Positions 27,134 through 35,788 of a stretch of 64,000 nt of DNA are shown piece after piece. Source of the DNA: Natronorubrum halalkaliphilum (lineage in GTDB: Archaea > Halobacteriota > Halobacteria > Halobacteriales > Natrialbaceae); contig NZ_WUYX01000015.1 in the NCBI RefSeq assembly GCF_009834785.1, positions 124,001-188,000 of the forward strand, in the 5' to 3' direction. The position numbers and the translations under genes were made by a program. The stretch's first letter is position 1. Every line of letters starts with the position of its first letter. The notes beneath the pieces were generated by a model. It saw only the letters and a program-made list of their open reading frames with translations, made no database searches and was not told the DNA's origin.

Positions 27134-27617
27134 GCGCTACCACCCTTCGCGCCCCGACATTCAGTTACTGTTTGCACACGTCTCCCCCGTGTTGCATCTA
27201 CCATGCTTCGCGATAGCATACCGAACCAATTGTCAGTATCCCGCATAAATATTTCCTTTTTGTACCCGATATACACAGATTACGTTTATTGGTTGGACCG
27301 GTTCTCGAGAGGCTAAACACTATACGAAAGTGCCTAAATGACTCTGAGGACCCTCTATAATTATAATAGCATAACCTATATCCCGATAATAATAACATAC
27401 GGAGATTCTCACACAGTGTGTTCCACGCTGACCGAATCTGGCGGTGAGCGTGCCGGGTCATATACTGTAGTCACCCGATCGGGAAGGACAGAGCGAGCAG
27501 TCGCACGCACTGTGGCCTAGATAACGTTCGTGACCGACACGAAGCCGGCAAATTTATCGTGAAAGTGATTTCGAGGCAGCAGTTGGTCGGCCGGCGAAAA
27601 CGATTTCTGAAACGGAG
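27134..27617. promoter_or_regulatory. A+T-rich region upstream of the BCCT gene
   Basis: 484 bases without a credible gene, markedly richer in A+T between 27240 and 27400 than the surroundings. On the minus strand a TATA-like CATAAATATT (plus-strand 27244-27253) would give a leader of about 90 bases for the transporter. ATACACAGATTA at 27271-27282 is identical to the left half and spacer of the operator at 25219-25235; the right half here is CGTTTA instead of TGTGTA. Open frames in the region have no normal composition. Confidence 0.45.
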
Positions 27618-28265
27618 TCAGTTCGTCAGTTCCTCGAGTTTCCGGTCGCGAGCCTCGGCGCTCTCGGTAACGCGCTCGGAGAATTCGTCGACGCGGTCTT
27701 TGATCTCCTCGCGGGTCCCCTCGGGTGAGAAGCTATCCGACATCGTCAGGAGTCGAACGAACGCTCGGAGTTCCTCGTCGGTCAACTGGGCGAACTCCTC
27801 GTTCTCGAGTTTCTCGATGACTTCGTCGACGTCGATCTGACCGACCGGATCGACGTTGAACTCGACGTTGACCATCCGGTAGTTCGAACCGGCGAGTCGC
27901 TGTTCGGCCTTGCCGACGCCCTCGGAGAGCATCTCTTTGAACGGCGTGTGATACCCCATCGTACCGAGATGCAAGAACGCGAGCATATCCGTGATCCCTT
28001 GCGTGTAGGCGTCTCGATCCTCGTCGTCCGGATCGAACACCGTCTCCCGGTCCCGTTCCTCGAGGTACTCGAAAAGAATGCTGAAGTCGAGGACCGCGTT
28101 CCGCACCCGCCGCCGGATCCGGTTTCGCTTTTGCTTTTTCGAGTGGTCGGTGTAGTCCGTCTTCCGTCCGAGCAGGAAGTCGCGGTCGGAGGGCGTAAGA
28201 ATTCCGCGCGGGCGATCCGAGTCCGCCGCCGTTCGAAGCGACTCCGGCACGTCGTCCTGACTCAT
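27618..28265 (-). CDS. Conserved haloarchaeal protein, unknown function
   Basis: 215 residues from MSQDD (ATG at 28265; an in-frame start 9 bases upstream is possible). Acidic, helix-rich, with a basic patch KKQKRNRIRRRVR (about residues 42-54) and alternating charged segments toward the C-terminus that may form a coiled coil. No signal peptide or membrane helix, and no known motif. Proteins of this kind are frequent in haloarchaea as stand-alone hypothetical genes, so its position inside the catabolic island may be incidental. Confidence 0.65.
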   Translation of the reverse strand: MSQDDVPESLRTAADSDRPRGILTPSDRDFLLGRKTDYTDHSKKQKRNRIRRRVRNAVLDFSILFEYLEERDRETVFDPDDEDRDAYTQGITDMLAFLHLGTMGYHTPFKEMLSEGVGKAEQRLAGSNYRMVNVEFNVDPVGQIDVDEVIEKLENEEFAQLTDEELRAFVRLLTMSDSFSPEGTREEIKDRVDEFSERVTESAEARDRKLEELTN

Positions 28266-28460
28266 ACACAACACACGGTGGGCCCGCGAATTAATCCTTC
28301 TGATCTATCGAACACGGCAATTATCGTACATCTTGTCGATCGGCAACCCCTTCGACGTCCGCCCGACTCGGCTGTGTCTCCCCGCTGAAACGAATCGAGA
28401 CACACAGCACAACCGGGGGTGTTGCGGACTCGAGAACTGAACGCGACCACACCGACCCCG

Positions 28461-29741
28461 TTACGGTCGCCGTCTAGAACACTCGAGAATGGCGTCTGTG
28501 ATGACCGAGACGCCGATCTCGAGACTGCTCTCGTCGATATCGAACGTCGGCGTGTGGTGGTTCGTCGGGTGGTCGGAGCCGACGAGCATGTACGAGGCGA
28601 GGCCGCCGCCTTGCTGTACCCGCTCCATCAGGTAGGTGACGTCCTCGCTGACGCCGAACGGCGTCGTCTCGACGATCCGGTCGACGCCGACGGTCTCGCG
28701 TGCGACCGCGGCGACGAGGTTTCGAAGTTCGGGGTCGCTATCCGCCCGCGGCGACTCGCTGATGATTCGGGGCGTGACGTCGCAGTCGTGCATCTCCGCG
28801 GCGGCGTAGAGCACGCGCTCGAGTTCCGTTCGCATGTACTCCATGAGCCCCGTCGTCTCGCCGCGGACTTCAGCTTCGATGGTGATCTCCTCGGCGATGA
28901 CGTTGCTGGCGGTTCCGCCCTCGATATGGCCGATATTGACCCGGGTCATCCCGTCGCTGTGTCGCGGGATCGCGTACGCGTTCTGGATCGCGGTCGCCGA
29001 CGCCTGCATGGCGTTGCCCCCTTCGTTCGGTGCTTTGCCCGCGTGAGCGCTCGCCCCCTCGAACGTGGCCGTTAGGTGCGCCATCGCCAGCGGCTTCTCG
29101 ATCCCGGCGACGATCTCGCCGGACGGGTGATCGAGCCCGATGTGCAGCGCGAACAGGTAGTCAACGTCGTCGACGTACCCTCCTTTGGCCATCGCCTTCC
29201 CGCCGCCCGAAATCTCCTCGGCGGGCTGGAAAAACACCTTGAATGTCCCCGAAAAGTCGCTGTCCTTCACGGCCTCGAGTGTGCCCAGTGCGATTGCGAT
29301 GTGGGCGTCGTGCCCGCAGGCGTGCATGTACCCCTCGTGTTCGGATCGAAAGCCCTCCGCGGCGGGTCGGTGGTCGTCGGCGGACGACTCCTCCATCGAA
29401 ATCGCATCGAGATCGACGCGCAGGCCGACCGTCGGCCCATCGCCCTGTTCGAGCACCGCAACCACGCCGGTGTGCCCGCCGGCGGTCCGCTCGAGGATGT
29501 CCTCCCGAACATCCGCGTCGCGTGCCCGTTCGAACCAGGGCTCGAGTTCCGATTCCGATGGCACGGCCATGCGCTCGTCGGTCGAAAGGGCCTCGCGGCC
29601 GACGGCGATCTCGTCGACGCCGATTTCCTCGAGTTCCGCTACGACTTGCGCCGTCGTCCGGAACTCGCGCCAGCCGGGTTCCGGGAGGCGGTGGAAGATT
29701 CGCCGCACCTCGCTCAATCTGTTCCGAACGTCATAGGCCAT
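28461..29741 (-). CDS. M20 family amidohydrolase, paralogue (copy 2)
   Basis: 426 residues from ATG at 29741; the frame is open further upstream, but a TATA-like TTAAGTACTT (about 29763-29772) puts the transcript start at about this ATG. It is a close paralogue of the enzyme at 20809, sharing LHRxPEP-x-WREF at the start, MHACGHDAH, QPAEE, HIGLDHPSGE, SAHAGKAPNEGGNAM and the late DHPTNHHTPTFD. All metal ligands are intact. The two copies in one island suggest either two substrates, for example acetyl-diaminobutyrate and its hydroxy form, or functional redundancy. It lies 161 bp behind RidA on the same strand. Confidence 0.75.
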   Translation of the reverse strand: MAYDVRNRLSEVRRIFHRLPEPGWREFRTTAQVVAELEEIGVDEIAVGREALSTDERMAVPSESELEPWFERARDADVREDILERTAGGHTGVVAVLEQGDGPTVGLRVDLDAISMEESSADDHRPAAEGFRSEHEGYMHACGHDAHIAIALGTLEAVKDSDFSGTFKVFFQPAEEISGGGKAMAKGGYVDDVDYLFALHIGLDHPSGEIVAGIEKPLAMAHLTATFEGASAHAGKAPNEGGNAMQASATAIQNAYAIPRHSDGMTRVNIGHIEGGTASNVIAEEITIEAEVRGETTGLMEYMRTELERVLYAAAEMHDCDVTPRIISESPRADSDPELRNLVAAVARETVGVDRIVETTPFGVSEDVTYLMERVQQGGGLASYMLVGSDHPTNHHTPTFDIDESSLEIGVSVITDAILECSRRRP

Positions 29742-29902
29742 TCTTGCCGGTTGTAAGCGCGGGAAGTACTTAACCGTGGTCGAAAATCGTATACCGTCTA
29801 CGCGAGTTCGATTGAAGCAGCGATGTGGGAGCCTCGCGAGGCTCGCGGGTGACACCGATCAGCACACAAACGACGGCGACGAGGGCCGTCCGCCGGGAAC
29901 GT

Positions 29903-30292
29903 TCAACCGAGATACGCCGTCGCGTCCATCTCGACGCGAACGTCTTCCGGCAGCCGCGAGACCTCGACACAGACGCGCGCCGGTGGCTCCGCGCCGAACT
30001 GCTCGCCGTAGGCCTCGTTGACGCGCTCATAGTCCTCGAGGTCGGTCAGGTAGACCGTGACCTTGACCACGTCGTCGAGGCCGTCGCCGCCGGCTTCGTC
30101 GACGACAGCGGCGATGTTCTCGAGGACCCGAACCGTCTGGTCCTGGACGTCGCCGTCGGCTTCCTCGCCTGTCTCCGGATCGACGGGGCCGTAGCCGGAG
30201 ACGTACAGCGTATCGCCGGCCCGGACGCCCTGCGAGTAGGGGTTGTCGTTGCTCGGTGCGTCATCGGTTTCGATGGGATCTGTATCGGACAT
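29903..30292 (-). CDS. ridA: RidA family enamine/imine deaminase
   Basis: 129 residues, the usual RidA (YjgF/UK114) length. Family motifs are PYSQGVRAGDTLYVSG near the N-terminus, VVKVTVYLTDLEDY in the middle, and the active-site Arg in PPARVCVEV with VEMDATA at the end. RidA hydrolyses reactive 2-enamine or imine products of PLP dehydratases. Lying between an amidohydrolase and a diaminobutyrate-type aminotransferase, and with a threonine-dehydratase-like enzyme in the same island, it probably protects against enamines made during breakdown of the substrate. The 26 acidic N-terminal residues are typical haloarchaeal. Confidence 0.88.
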   Translation of the reverse strand: MSDTDPIETDDAPSNDNPYSQGVRAGDTLYVSGYGPVDPETGEEADGDVQDQTVRVLENIAAVVDEAGGDGLDDVVKVTVYLTDLEDYERVNEAYGEQFGAEPPARVCVEVSRLPEDVRVEMDATAYLG

Positions 30293-30315
30293 GGTGACTC
30301 GAGTACGGCGGGTTC

Positions 30316-30331
30316 CGAACGGTTCCGTTCG
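30316..30331. repeat. Short inverted repeat before ridA
   Basis: CGAACGG-TT-CCGTTCG forms a 7-bp perfect inverted repeat with a two-base centre, in the 79-base gap between the diaminobutyrate-type aminotransferase stop and the ridA start. It may be an operator for ridA or a short processing/termination hairpin. Confidence 0.3.
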
Positions 30332-30371
30332 TGTATCGGGAAGCGATCGAGACGCGAGGCCGGACCGATGT

Positions 30372-31745
30372 TCAGGCCGTCTGTGCGGTCACGTGCTCGA
30401 TGGCCTCGGCGACGACGTCCAGCGCCGTCTCCGCGAGCTCGTGGGTGAGCACGAGCGGCGGGAGGAATCGCAGGATGTTGCCGTGGCGGCCGGCCGTCCA
30501 GACGAGGACGCCGTGTTCGAAGCAGTACTGTTGGATCGCGTCGACGGTATCGCTGTCGGGCTTCCCGTCGGCGTCGACGAACTCGGCGCCGATGATCAGG
30601 CCCTTACCGCGGATGTCGGCGAGACGGTCGGTCTCCTCGCCCGCTTCCCGGAGCCGTCCCTGAATGTACTCGCCGAGTTCTTTTGCGTGGGCGAGCAGGT
30701 CGTGTTCCTGGATGTACTCGATGGCGCGGGTGCCGGCGCGCATCCCGACGACGTGGCCGCGGTAGGTGCCGGCGTGGTCGCCCGACCCCCACGTATCGAG
30801 TTCCTCCTTGTACATCGTCGCGGAGAGCGGGAAGCCGACGCCGCCGAGGGCTTTCGCGGAGGTCATCACGTCCGGCGTGACGCCCTCCCAGTCGCTGGCC
30901 CACCACTCGCCGGTGCGGCCGAGGCCACTCTGGATCTCGTCGAAGACGAGCGTGACGTCGTTGTCGGTGGCGATGTCACGCAGCCCCTGCAGGAAGCCCT
31001 CCGGCGGGGTGACGATGCCGCCCTCGCCCTGGATCGGTTCGACGATGATTCCGGCCGGATTCGCGAGACCGCCGTAGGGATCCTCGACGATGGCCTGGAC
31101 CTCCTCTAAGGCGTGATCGACGGCCTCCTGTGGCGCTTTGTCCTGTCGGAACGGGTGCGGGTACGGCGCGTGGACGACGTCGGAAAGGAGCGGCGTGTAG
31201 TGACCCTTGAACTTCTTGTTCGAGGTGACGCTCATCGCGCCGGTCGTCGCCCCGTGGTAGGCGCCGCGGAACGCGATGAGACCGTCGCCGCCCGTGTTGT
31301 ACTTGGCGAGCTTGATCGACGCTTCGATGGCGTCGCTACCCGTCGGGCCGCCGAACACGACCCGGTTGTTGCCCTGCATGCCCGCCGGCGCGATTTCGTC
31401 GAGTTTCTCGATCAACTCGAGTCGCGCTTCGGTCGGGAAGTCGACCGTGTGGACGAACTTGTCGGCCTGTTCGTGAACCGCCTCCAGAACGTAGGGGTTC
31501 GAGTGGCCGACGTTGAGCACGCCGATGCCGGCGAACATGTCGATGTAGGTGTTGCCGTCCGCGTCGCGGACCGTCGCTCCCTTCCCCTCCTCGAACGCGA
31601 TCGGGATGTCGTTGGGGTAGGCGACCGCGCTGCTGTCGATCTCCGTCTGTTTCTCGAGCAGGGCGCGGGTGTTGGGCCCGGGTACGGAGTCGACGTTCGG
31701 TGCGTCATCGAAGTGAATGTCGTCGATCGGCGGTCCTGCCGTCAT
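30372..31745 (-). CDS. Diaminobutyrate-type aminotransferase (DoeD candidate)
   Basis: 457 residues. Class III aminotransferase with the pattern of diaminobutyrate:2-oxoglutarate aminotransferases: [12 protein letters not shown] at the start, [70 protein letters not shown] and Lys298 in SAKALGG, the PLP lysine. It should convert L-2,4-diaminobutyrate to aspartate semialdehyde, with 2-oxoglutarate becoming glutamate. This is the DoeD step of ectoine breakdown; the reverse direction is used by EctB in synthesis, but no ectA or ectC is in the window, which favours catabolism. It is the first of several co-directional minus-strand genes and is divergent from proline dehydrogenase. Confidence 0.82.
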   Translation of the reverse strand: MTAGPPIDDIHFDDAPNVDSVPGPNTRALLEKQTEIDSSAVAYPNDIPIAFEEGKGATVRDADGNTYIDMFAGIGVLNVGHSNPYVLEAVHEQADKFVHTVDFPTEARLELIEKLDEIAPAGMQGNNRVVFGGPTGSDAIEASIKLAKYNTGGDGLIAFRGAYHGATTGAMSVTSNKKFKGHYTPLLSDVVHAPYPHPFRQDKAPQEAVDHALEEVQAIVEDPYGGLANPAGIIVEPIQGEGGIVTPPEGFLQGLRDIATDNDVTLVFDEIQSGLGRTGEWWASDWEGVTPDVMTSAKALGGVGFPLSATMYKEELDTWGSGDHAGTYRGHVVGMRAGTRAIEYIQEHDLLAHAKELGEYIQGRLREAGEETDRLADIRGKGLIIGAEFVDADGKPDSDTVDAIQQYCFEHGVLVWTAGRHGNILRFLPPLVLTHELAETALDVVAEAIEHVTAQTA

Positions 31746-32133
31746 ACGTGTCCCCAGGTGAAACAGATATTAATAACTTGTCCACAATATCCATGAAGAG
31801 TGTATACAATTACTGACTACACACCTGCGGAGAACGGGACGGGATCGATCGAGACTCGTAGTCGCGTGCCGATCGGCCCGACCGCTCGCCGGGATTCCAC
31901 AGCGCGTCGTTGATCGTCAGTCCCGCAGCAGTCGACTGAGCGGGCAGACAGTACCGCTCGTCGGCCCGACCGACACTGTAGTCTACGACGAACTGCGTGA
32001 CCCTCTCGAGGCCATATCCCGTGGCGTTCGGCTCGAGTGTGCGGAAGCGGTCCCTATAGCGAGCGAATTGGGCCAATGTGCCACGCGCTGTCACACACAA
32101 ACTCCCTTAGGACTGGCAGTCCAACTAGGGAAC
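31746..32133. promoter_or_regulatory. Divergent promoter region, aminotransferase / proline dehydrogenase
   Basis: On the minus strand a TATA-like TTATTAATATC (31766-31776) lies about 25 bp before the aminotransferase start, predicting a leaderless message. Upstream are TGTATACA at 31801-31808 and TACACA at 31818-31823, related to the motif at other island promoters. A 96-codon minus-strand frame at 31810-32100 overlaps these signals and has Arg/Ser-rich, unconvincing composition. No clear TATA box is seen for proline dehydrogenase. Confidence 0.45.
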
Positions 32134-33006
32134 ATGATTCCGCCGATCGCGAACCGGTTCGTCGCCGGGGAGTCCCCGGCACAGGCGCTCGATCACGTGC
32201 GGCGACTCAACGGCCGCAACGTCAAGGCGATCGTCAATCTGCTGGGTGAGCACTACGACGACCGACCGCCCGTTCGCTCGGACGCTGGGGAGTACCGGGC
32301 GCTGGCCGGCGACATCGCGAACTCGAATCTCGACGCCTGTCTCTCGATCAAACCCTCGCAGCTGGGCCTCGATCTGGGCGAGGACGTGTTTCGCGAGGAA
32401 CTCGAGGCCGTCGTCGAGGCGGCGGCCGACCACGGCGTTTTCGTCTGGATCGATATGGAAGACCACACGACGACGGACGCCACGCTCGACGCCTTCGAGG
32501 ACCTCGCTCGCGAGTACGGCGGCGGCGAGCGCTCGGCGTCCGATCAGGGATCCGACGCCGGCGTCGGCGTCTGTGTCCAGGCCAACCTCGAGCGAACCCG
32601 CGCGGACGTCGAACGGCTCGCGGACGTACCCGGAAAGGTCCGATTCGTCAAAGGAGCCTACGACGAACCGGCCGACGTCGCCTACCAGGACTCGACGCGA
32701 ATCAACCGGGAGTACAGGGACCTCCTCGAGTACGCCTTCGAGCACTATGACGGCGGGATCGGGATCGGGAGCCACGACCCGGCGATGATCGAGCACGCGA
32801 TCGACCTCCACGAGGAGCACGGTACCGACTTCGAGATTCAGATGCTCATGGGCGTCCGCGAAGACGCCCAGTACGAACTCGCCGATGACCACTCCGTCTA
32901 TCAGTACGTTCCCTACGGCGACCGCTGGAAGTCGTACTTCTACCGTCGCGTTACCGAACGGAAGGAAAACGTGTGGTTCGCCCTCCGAGCGATCCTCGGC
33001 CGCTAA
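32134..33006 (+). CDS. Proline dehydrogenase
   Basis: 290 residues from ATG at 32134, chosen because the upstream 22 codons of the open frame look non-coding. FAD-dependent beta/alpha barrel: IDMEDHTTTDATLDAF, FVKGAYDEP and the late QMLMGVREDAQYELA line are characteristic of PRODH, with YVPYGDRWKSYFYRR at the C-terminus. It oxidises proline to pyrroline-5-carboxylate at the membrane. The family length for stand-alone enzymes is about 300. Divergent from the diaminobutyrate-type aminotransferase, it adds a second compatible-solute or amino-acid breakdown function to the island. Confidence 0.87.
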   Translation: MIPPIANRFVAGESPAQALDHVRRLNGRNVKAIVNLLGEHYDDRPPVRSDAGEYRALAGDIANSNLDACLSIKPSQLGLDLGEDVFREELEAVVEAAADHGVFVWIDMEDHTTTDATLDAFEDLAREYGGGERSASDQGSDAGVGVCVQANLERTRADVERLADVPGKVRFVKGAYDEPADVAYQDSTRINREYRDLLEYAFEHYDGGIGIGSHDPAMIEHAIDLHEEHGTDFEIQMLMGVREDAQYELADDHSVYQYVPYGDRWKSYFYRRVTERKENVWFALRAILGR

Positions 33007-33045
33007 AGGGAAGGGCTCATTAGCCCCTAGTGTGAGTTGCTGTAC

Positions 33046-33762
33046 ATGGCTTCGTGGAAGCGAGATTTCGCGAGCGGGCTGATCGTCCTCGGCCCGATTC
33101 TCGTCACCCTCTACGTTATTTACTGGCTCTACGGCCTCGTCGCCGGTCTCACGCCCGGGCTCATCCTCGACCCCGAGGCCCTCGAGCCCCTCGTGCCGGG
33201 CGACGGCGAGCAGGCCACCCAGACTCGCGAGCAACTCGCACAGTTTCTTCGCGTCGTCGTCGCGCTGACCGTCTTCACCATCCTCACCTTTTCCGTCGGC
33301 TATCTCATGCGGACGACCGTCGGCGGCCTCTTCGAACGGGTCGTCGACAACGTCGCGAACCGCGTCCCCGTGATGCGTGTCGTCTACAACGCTTCGAAGA
33401 TGGCCGCTGAGACCGCGTTCGGCGAACAGGACTCCCTCCAGAAACCCGTGAAACTCGAAACCTGGAACGGGCTGCGAATGACGGCGTTCAAGACGGGCAA
33501 AGTGACCGAGGACGGTCGCGAAGTGCTGTTCTTACCGACCTCGCCGAACATCACCACCGGGTTCGTCATCGAGGTCAAATCCGAACGGATCACGGAACTC
33601 GAGGAGGACGTCGAAGACGCGCTGACCCGCGTCTTGAGCGCTGGGTTCGGTGATGCAAACCGGAATCGTGGCATGGACGCCGGCGTTTCGATCGACGTCG
33701 TCGACGAGGCGAAAGCGGAGAGCATCGACGAAACGAACCCCGAGAAGGCCGACGACGACTGA
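33046..33762 (+). CDS. DUF502 family membrane protein
   Basis: 238 residues from ATG at 33046; the frame continues 9 bases upstream with TTG. Two membrane helices (about residues 9-31 and 65-88) enclose a short loop. The RVPVMRVVYNASKMAAETAF segment and FLPTSPNITTGFV are the DUF502 hallmark blocks. A plant member is a pollen-coat-type COV protein; the archaeal function is unknown. It ends with an acidic tail. It begins 39 bp behind proline dehydrogenase, so read-through is possible. Confidence 0.78.
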   Translation: MASWKRDFASGLIVLGPILVTLYVIYWLYGLVAGLTPGLILDPEALEPLVPGDGEQATQTREQLAQFLRVVVALTVFTILTFSVGYLMRTTVGGLFERVVDNVANRVPVMRVVYNASKMAAETAFGEQDSLQKPVKLETWNGLRMTAFKTGKVTEDGREVLFLPTSPNITTGFVIEVKSERITELEEDVEDALTRVLSAGFGDANRNRGMDAGVSIDVVDEAKAESIDETNPEKADDD

Positions 33763-33885
33763 GTCGCCTCGTGCGTTTTTCGAGAGCCACCGTTTGTTGC
33801 CGTCGAAAGTCCGAATAAGCAGTGAGCGGATACCTGGATACCGCCCAATCAGCGGACCAGATAACCGAACCGGCCTGAACTGTCG

Positions 33886-35079
33886 TCAGATCCCCTGACT
33901 CATCAGGTGACTGCGCAGCACGTCCGCTTCCTTGTTCCCGGCTCCGGTGTTCAGGATCACGACCGTCTCGTCGCCGTCGAACTCGCCGCGTTCTGCGAGC
34001 TCCCACGCTCCGCTGGCCGCCGCCGCCGAACTCGGAACCATCTCGAGGCCCTCGTGCTGGGCGACCTGCGTCGCGGCGTCGAGAATGTCGGGGTCGTCCA
34101 TCGCGACCGCGCCGCCGTCGGTCTCGCGGAGCGCCTCGAGGATCCACGGGCTCGCCCCGGGATCCGGAATCTCGAGGCCGCCGCAGATGGTGTCCGGGGT
34201 TTCGACCGGCTCGTGTTCGTCGCGGCCGTCCTCGTAGGCGTCGACGATGGGCGCACAGCCCGACGCCTGGGCTGCATACAGCGAGGGGACCTCGTCGATC
34301 AGCCCGAGATCGCGAAACTCCGTTGCGGCCTTGTACATCCCGATCAGCCCGACGCCGCCCCCGGTGGGGTAACAGATCGCGTCGGGAACCTCCCACTCGA
34401 GCTGTTCGACGATTTCGTAGAGCATCGTCTTCTTGCCCTCGTGGCGATACGGCGTGACGAACGTCTGGAGGGGATACCAGTCGTCGTGTTCGTCGAGCCC
34501 TTCTTCGTAGGCCCCGCCGGCGTCGTCGATGCGTCCGCCGACGACGTTCATGTCGCCGCCGTGGACGTTGACCATCGCCTTGTTCGTAAAGCCCGACCGC
34601 GAGGGGAGGTAGACGTGCGAGTCAAGTCCCGCCCGTCCCGCGTACGCGGCGGCGGCCTGACCGGCGTTGCCCGCCGAGGCGAGCGCGACGTCGGTCGCGC
34701 CGTGTTGTGTGGCCGCCGTTACGGCGACCGTCTGGCCGCGATCCTTGAACGTCCCCGTCGGATTCCGACCTTCGTCTTTGATCAGAACGCGTTCGACGCC
34801 CATCTCCTCGGCCAGGTTGGGACAATCGACAAGCGCCGTCGCCCCCTCGTGCATCGTCACCGCCGACTCGCGCGTAAACGGAAGCAGTTCCTCGTAGCGC
34901 CACATCGAGTCGAAGGGTCGGGACTCGAGGGTCTCGCGGTCGAGATCGATCGCGTCGTAGTCGTAGGTCGGGTCGAGCGTGCCCCCGCAGTCGGGGCACT
35001 GATGGGACTCGGTTTCGGCATCGTACGCCGCGCCGCAGTCGACACACTCGAGCCCGGTAAAGGCGTCCGTCGTCTCCAT
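33886..35079 (-). CDS. thrC: Threonine synthase
   Basis: 397 residues from ATG at 35079; an upstream extension of 83 codons is rejected as Arg/Pro/Ser-rich non-coding frame. An N-terminal zinc ribbon, CVDCG (12-16) and CPDCGG (28-33), is typical of this archaeal type. PLP Lys112 lies in NPTGTFKDRG; SAGNAGQAAAAYAG binds substrate and PTGGGVGLIG binds phosphate. It converts O-phosphohomoserine to threonine. Threonine synthases are hard to tell from some other fold type II enzymes, but the N-terminal ribbon and TGTFKDRG support the call. Confidence 0.83.
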   Translation of the reverse strand: METTDAFTGLECVDCGAAYDAETESHQCPDCGGTLDPTYDYDAIDLDRETLESRPFDSMWRYEELLPFTRESAVTMHEGATALVDCPNLAEEMGVERVLIKDEGRNPTGTFKDRGQTVAVTAATQHGATDVALASAGNAGQAAAAYAGRAGLDSHVYLPSRSGFTNKAMVNVHGGDMNVVGGRIDDAGGAYEEGLDEHDDWYPLQTFVTPYRHEGKKTMLYEIVEQLEWEVPDAICYPTGGGVGLIGMYKAATEFRDLGLIDEVPSLYAAQASGCAPIVDAYEDGRDEHEPVETPDTICGGLEIPDPGASPWILEALRETDGGAVAMDDPDILDAATQVAQHEGLEMVPSSAAAASGAWELAERGEFDGDETVVILNTGAGNKEADVLRSHLMSQGI

Positions 35080-35263
35080 ACGCGAGTGTTCGCGGCGCGG
35101 GACTAATGGCTGTCCATCGGCGGCTCGGGTGGCCGGGAAACGCGGCGTTCGAGGACGGGCAACCCAACTGCGATCAAATCGGAGACGAGACGCAGCGGTT
35201 TGCTGGCGATGGCCGTCGCTCGAAAACGGTGAGGAAGAAGCGAAAACGGCAGAACGACTGCAG

Positions 35264-35440
35264 TTAGTTGTCGCCGGTTTTCGACTGCCACTCGTAGCCG
35301 CGGCGCTTGGCCGATTTGCCGAAGCCACACGAGGAGCAAACCTTCTTTTTGGTGTGGTAAGACTTCTCTCCGCAGCGACGACACTTGGTGTGGGTCGTCT
35401 TGTTCTTCTTTCCTTGGCTTGGGGTTCCTGCGCCAGTCAT
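35264..35440 (-). CDS. rpl37e: Ribosomal protein eL37
   Basis: 58 residues. A small basic protein with a zinc-binding C4 motif: CRRCG and CSSCGFG, then [13 protein letters not shown]. The N-terminal [13 protein letters not shown] is the conserved archaeal/eukaryal eL37 start. It is part of the large ribosomal subunit. The start overlaps the stop of the Lsm gene by 4 bp, an arrangement conserved in many archaea. Too short to be noticed in a long-frame scan. Confidence 0.92.
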   Translation of the reverse strand: MTGAGTPSQGKKNKTTHTKCRRCGEKSYHTKKKVCSSCGFGKSAKRRGYEWQSKTGDN

Positions 35441-35664
35441 GGAGTGATCGAAACGACGTTATCGCCGCGTATAATGGTTGTGTCTTCGACCGGCGTCTCC
35501 GCTTCAACTCCGCCTTCGACCGGAATCGTTGCGTCCTCGAGTACGAGGTTCATGTGCTGGTCGTAGCCAGCGAGGTCGCCGACGTACTCGTCGCCGCTCT
35601 TGAGTCGCACCGTTACGCGTTCGCCGAGCGAGGCTTCGAGGACATCCAGCGGTCGTCCACTCAT
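35437..35664 (-). CDS. lsm: Archaeal Sm-like RNA-binding protein (Lsm)
   Basis: 75 residues. Sm1 motif: [32 protein letters not shown] spread over two stretches (about residues 14-45); Sm2 motif: [12 protein letters not shown] near the end. It forms a heptameric ring that binds U-rich RNA and participates in RNA metabolism. The start at 35664 gives [12 protein letters not shown], a normal archaeal Lsm N-terminus. It is first in an operon with the eL37 gene. Confidence 0.92.
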   Translation of the reverse strand: MSGRPLDVLEASLGERVTVRLKSGDEYVGDLAGYDQHMNLVLEDATIPVEGGVEAETPVEDTTIIRGDNVVSITP

Positions 35665-35788
35665 ACGAAAGACCGCAGGTGACGGACACTTAATCGTACC
35701 GGTCCTGACTCCGTCCCGCGAGCATTCGCTCTCTCCGTTACAGTATCCCAACCCAACGGCTAAGTGGTCGGTCGTTGAGCCACAGCGT

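Noticed and set aside
31810-32100. 96-codon minus-strand frame before the diaminobutyrate-type aminotransferase
   Set aside because: Overlaps the predicted promoter motifs, and its composition is Arg/Ser-rich without acidic bias.
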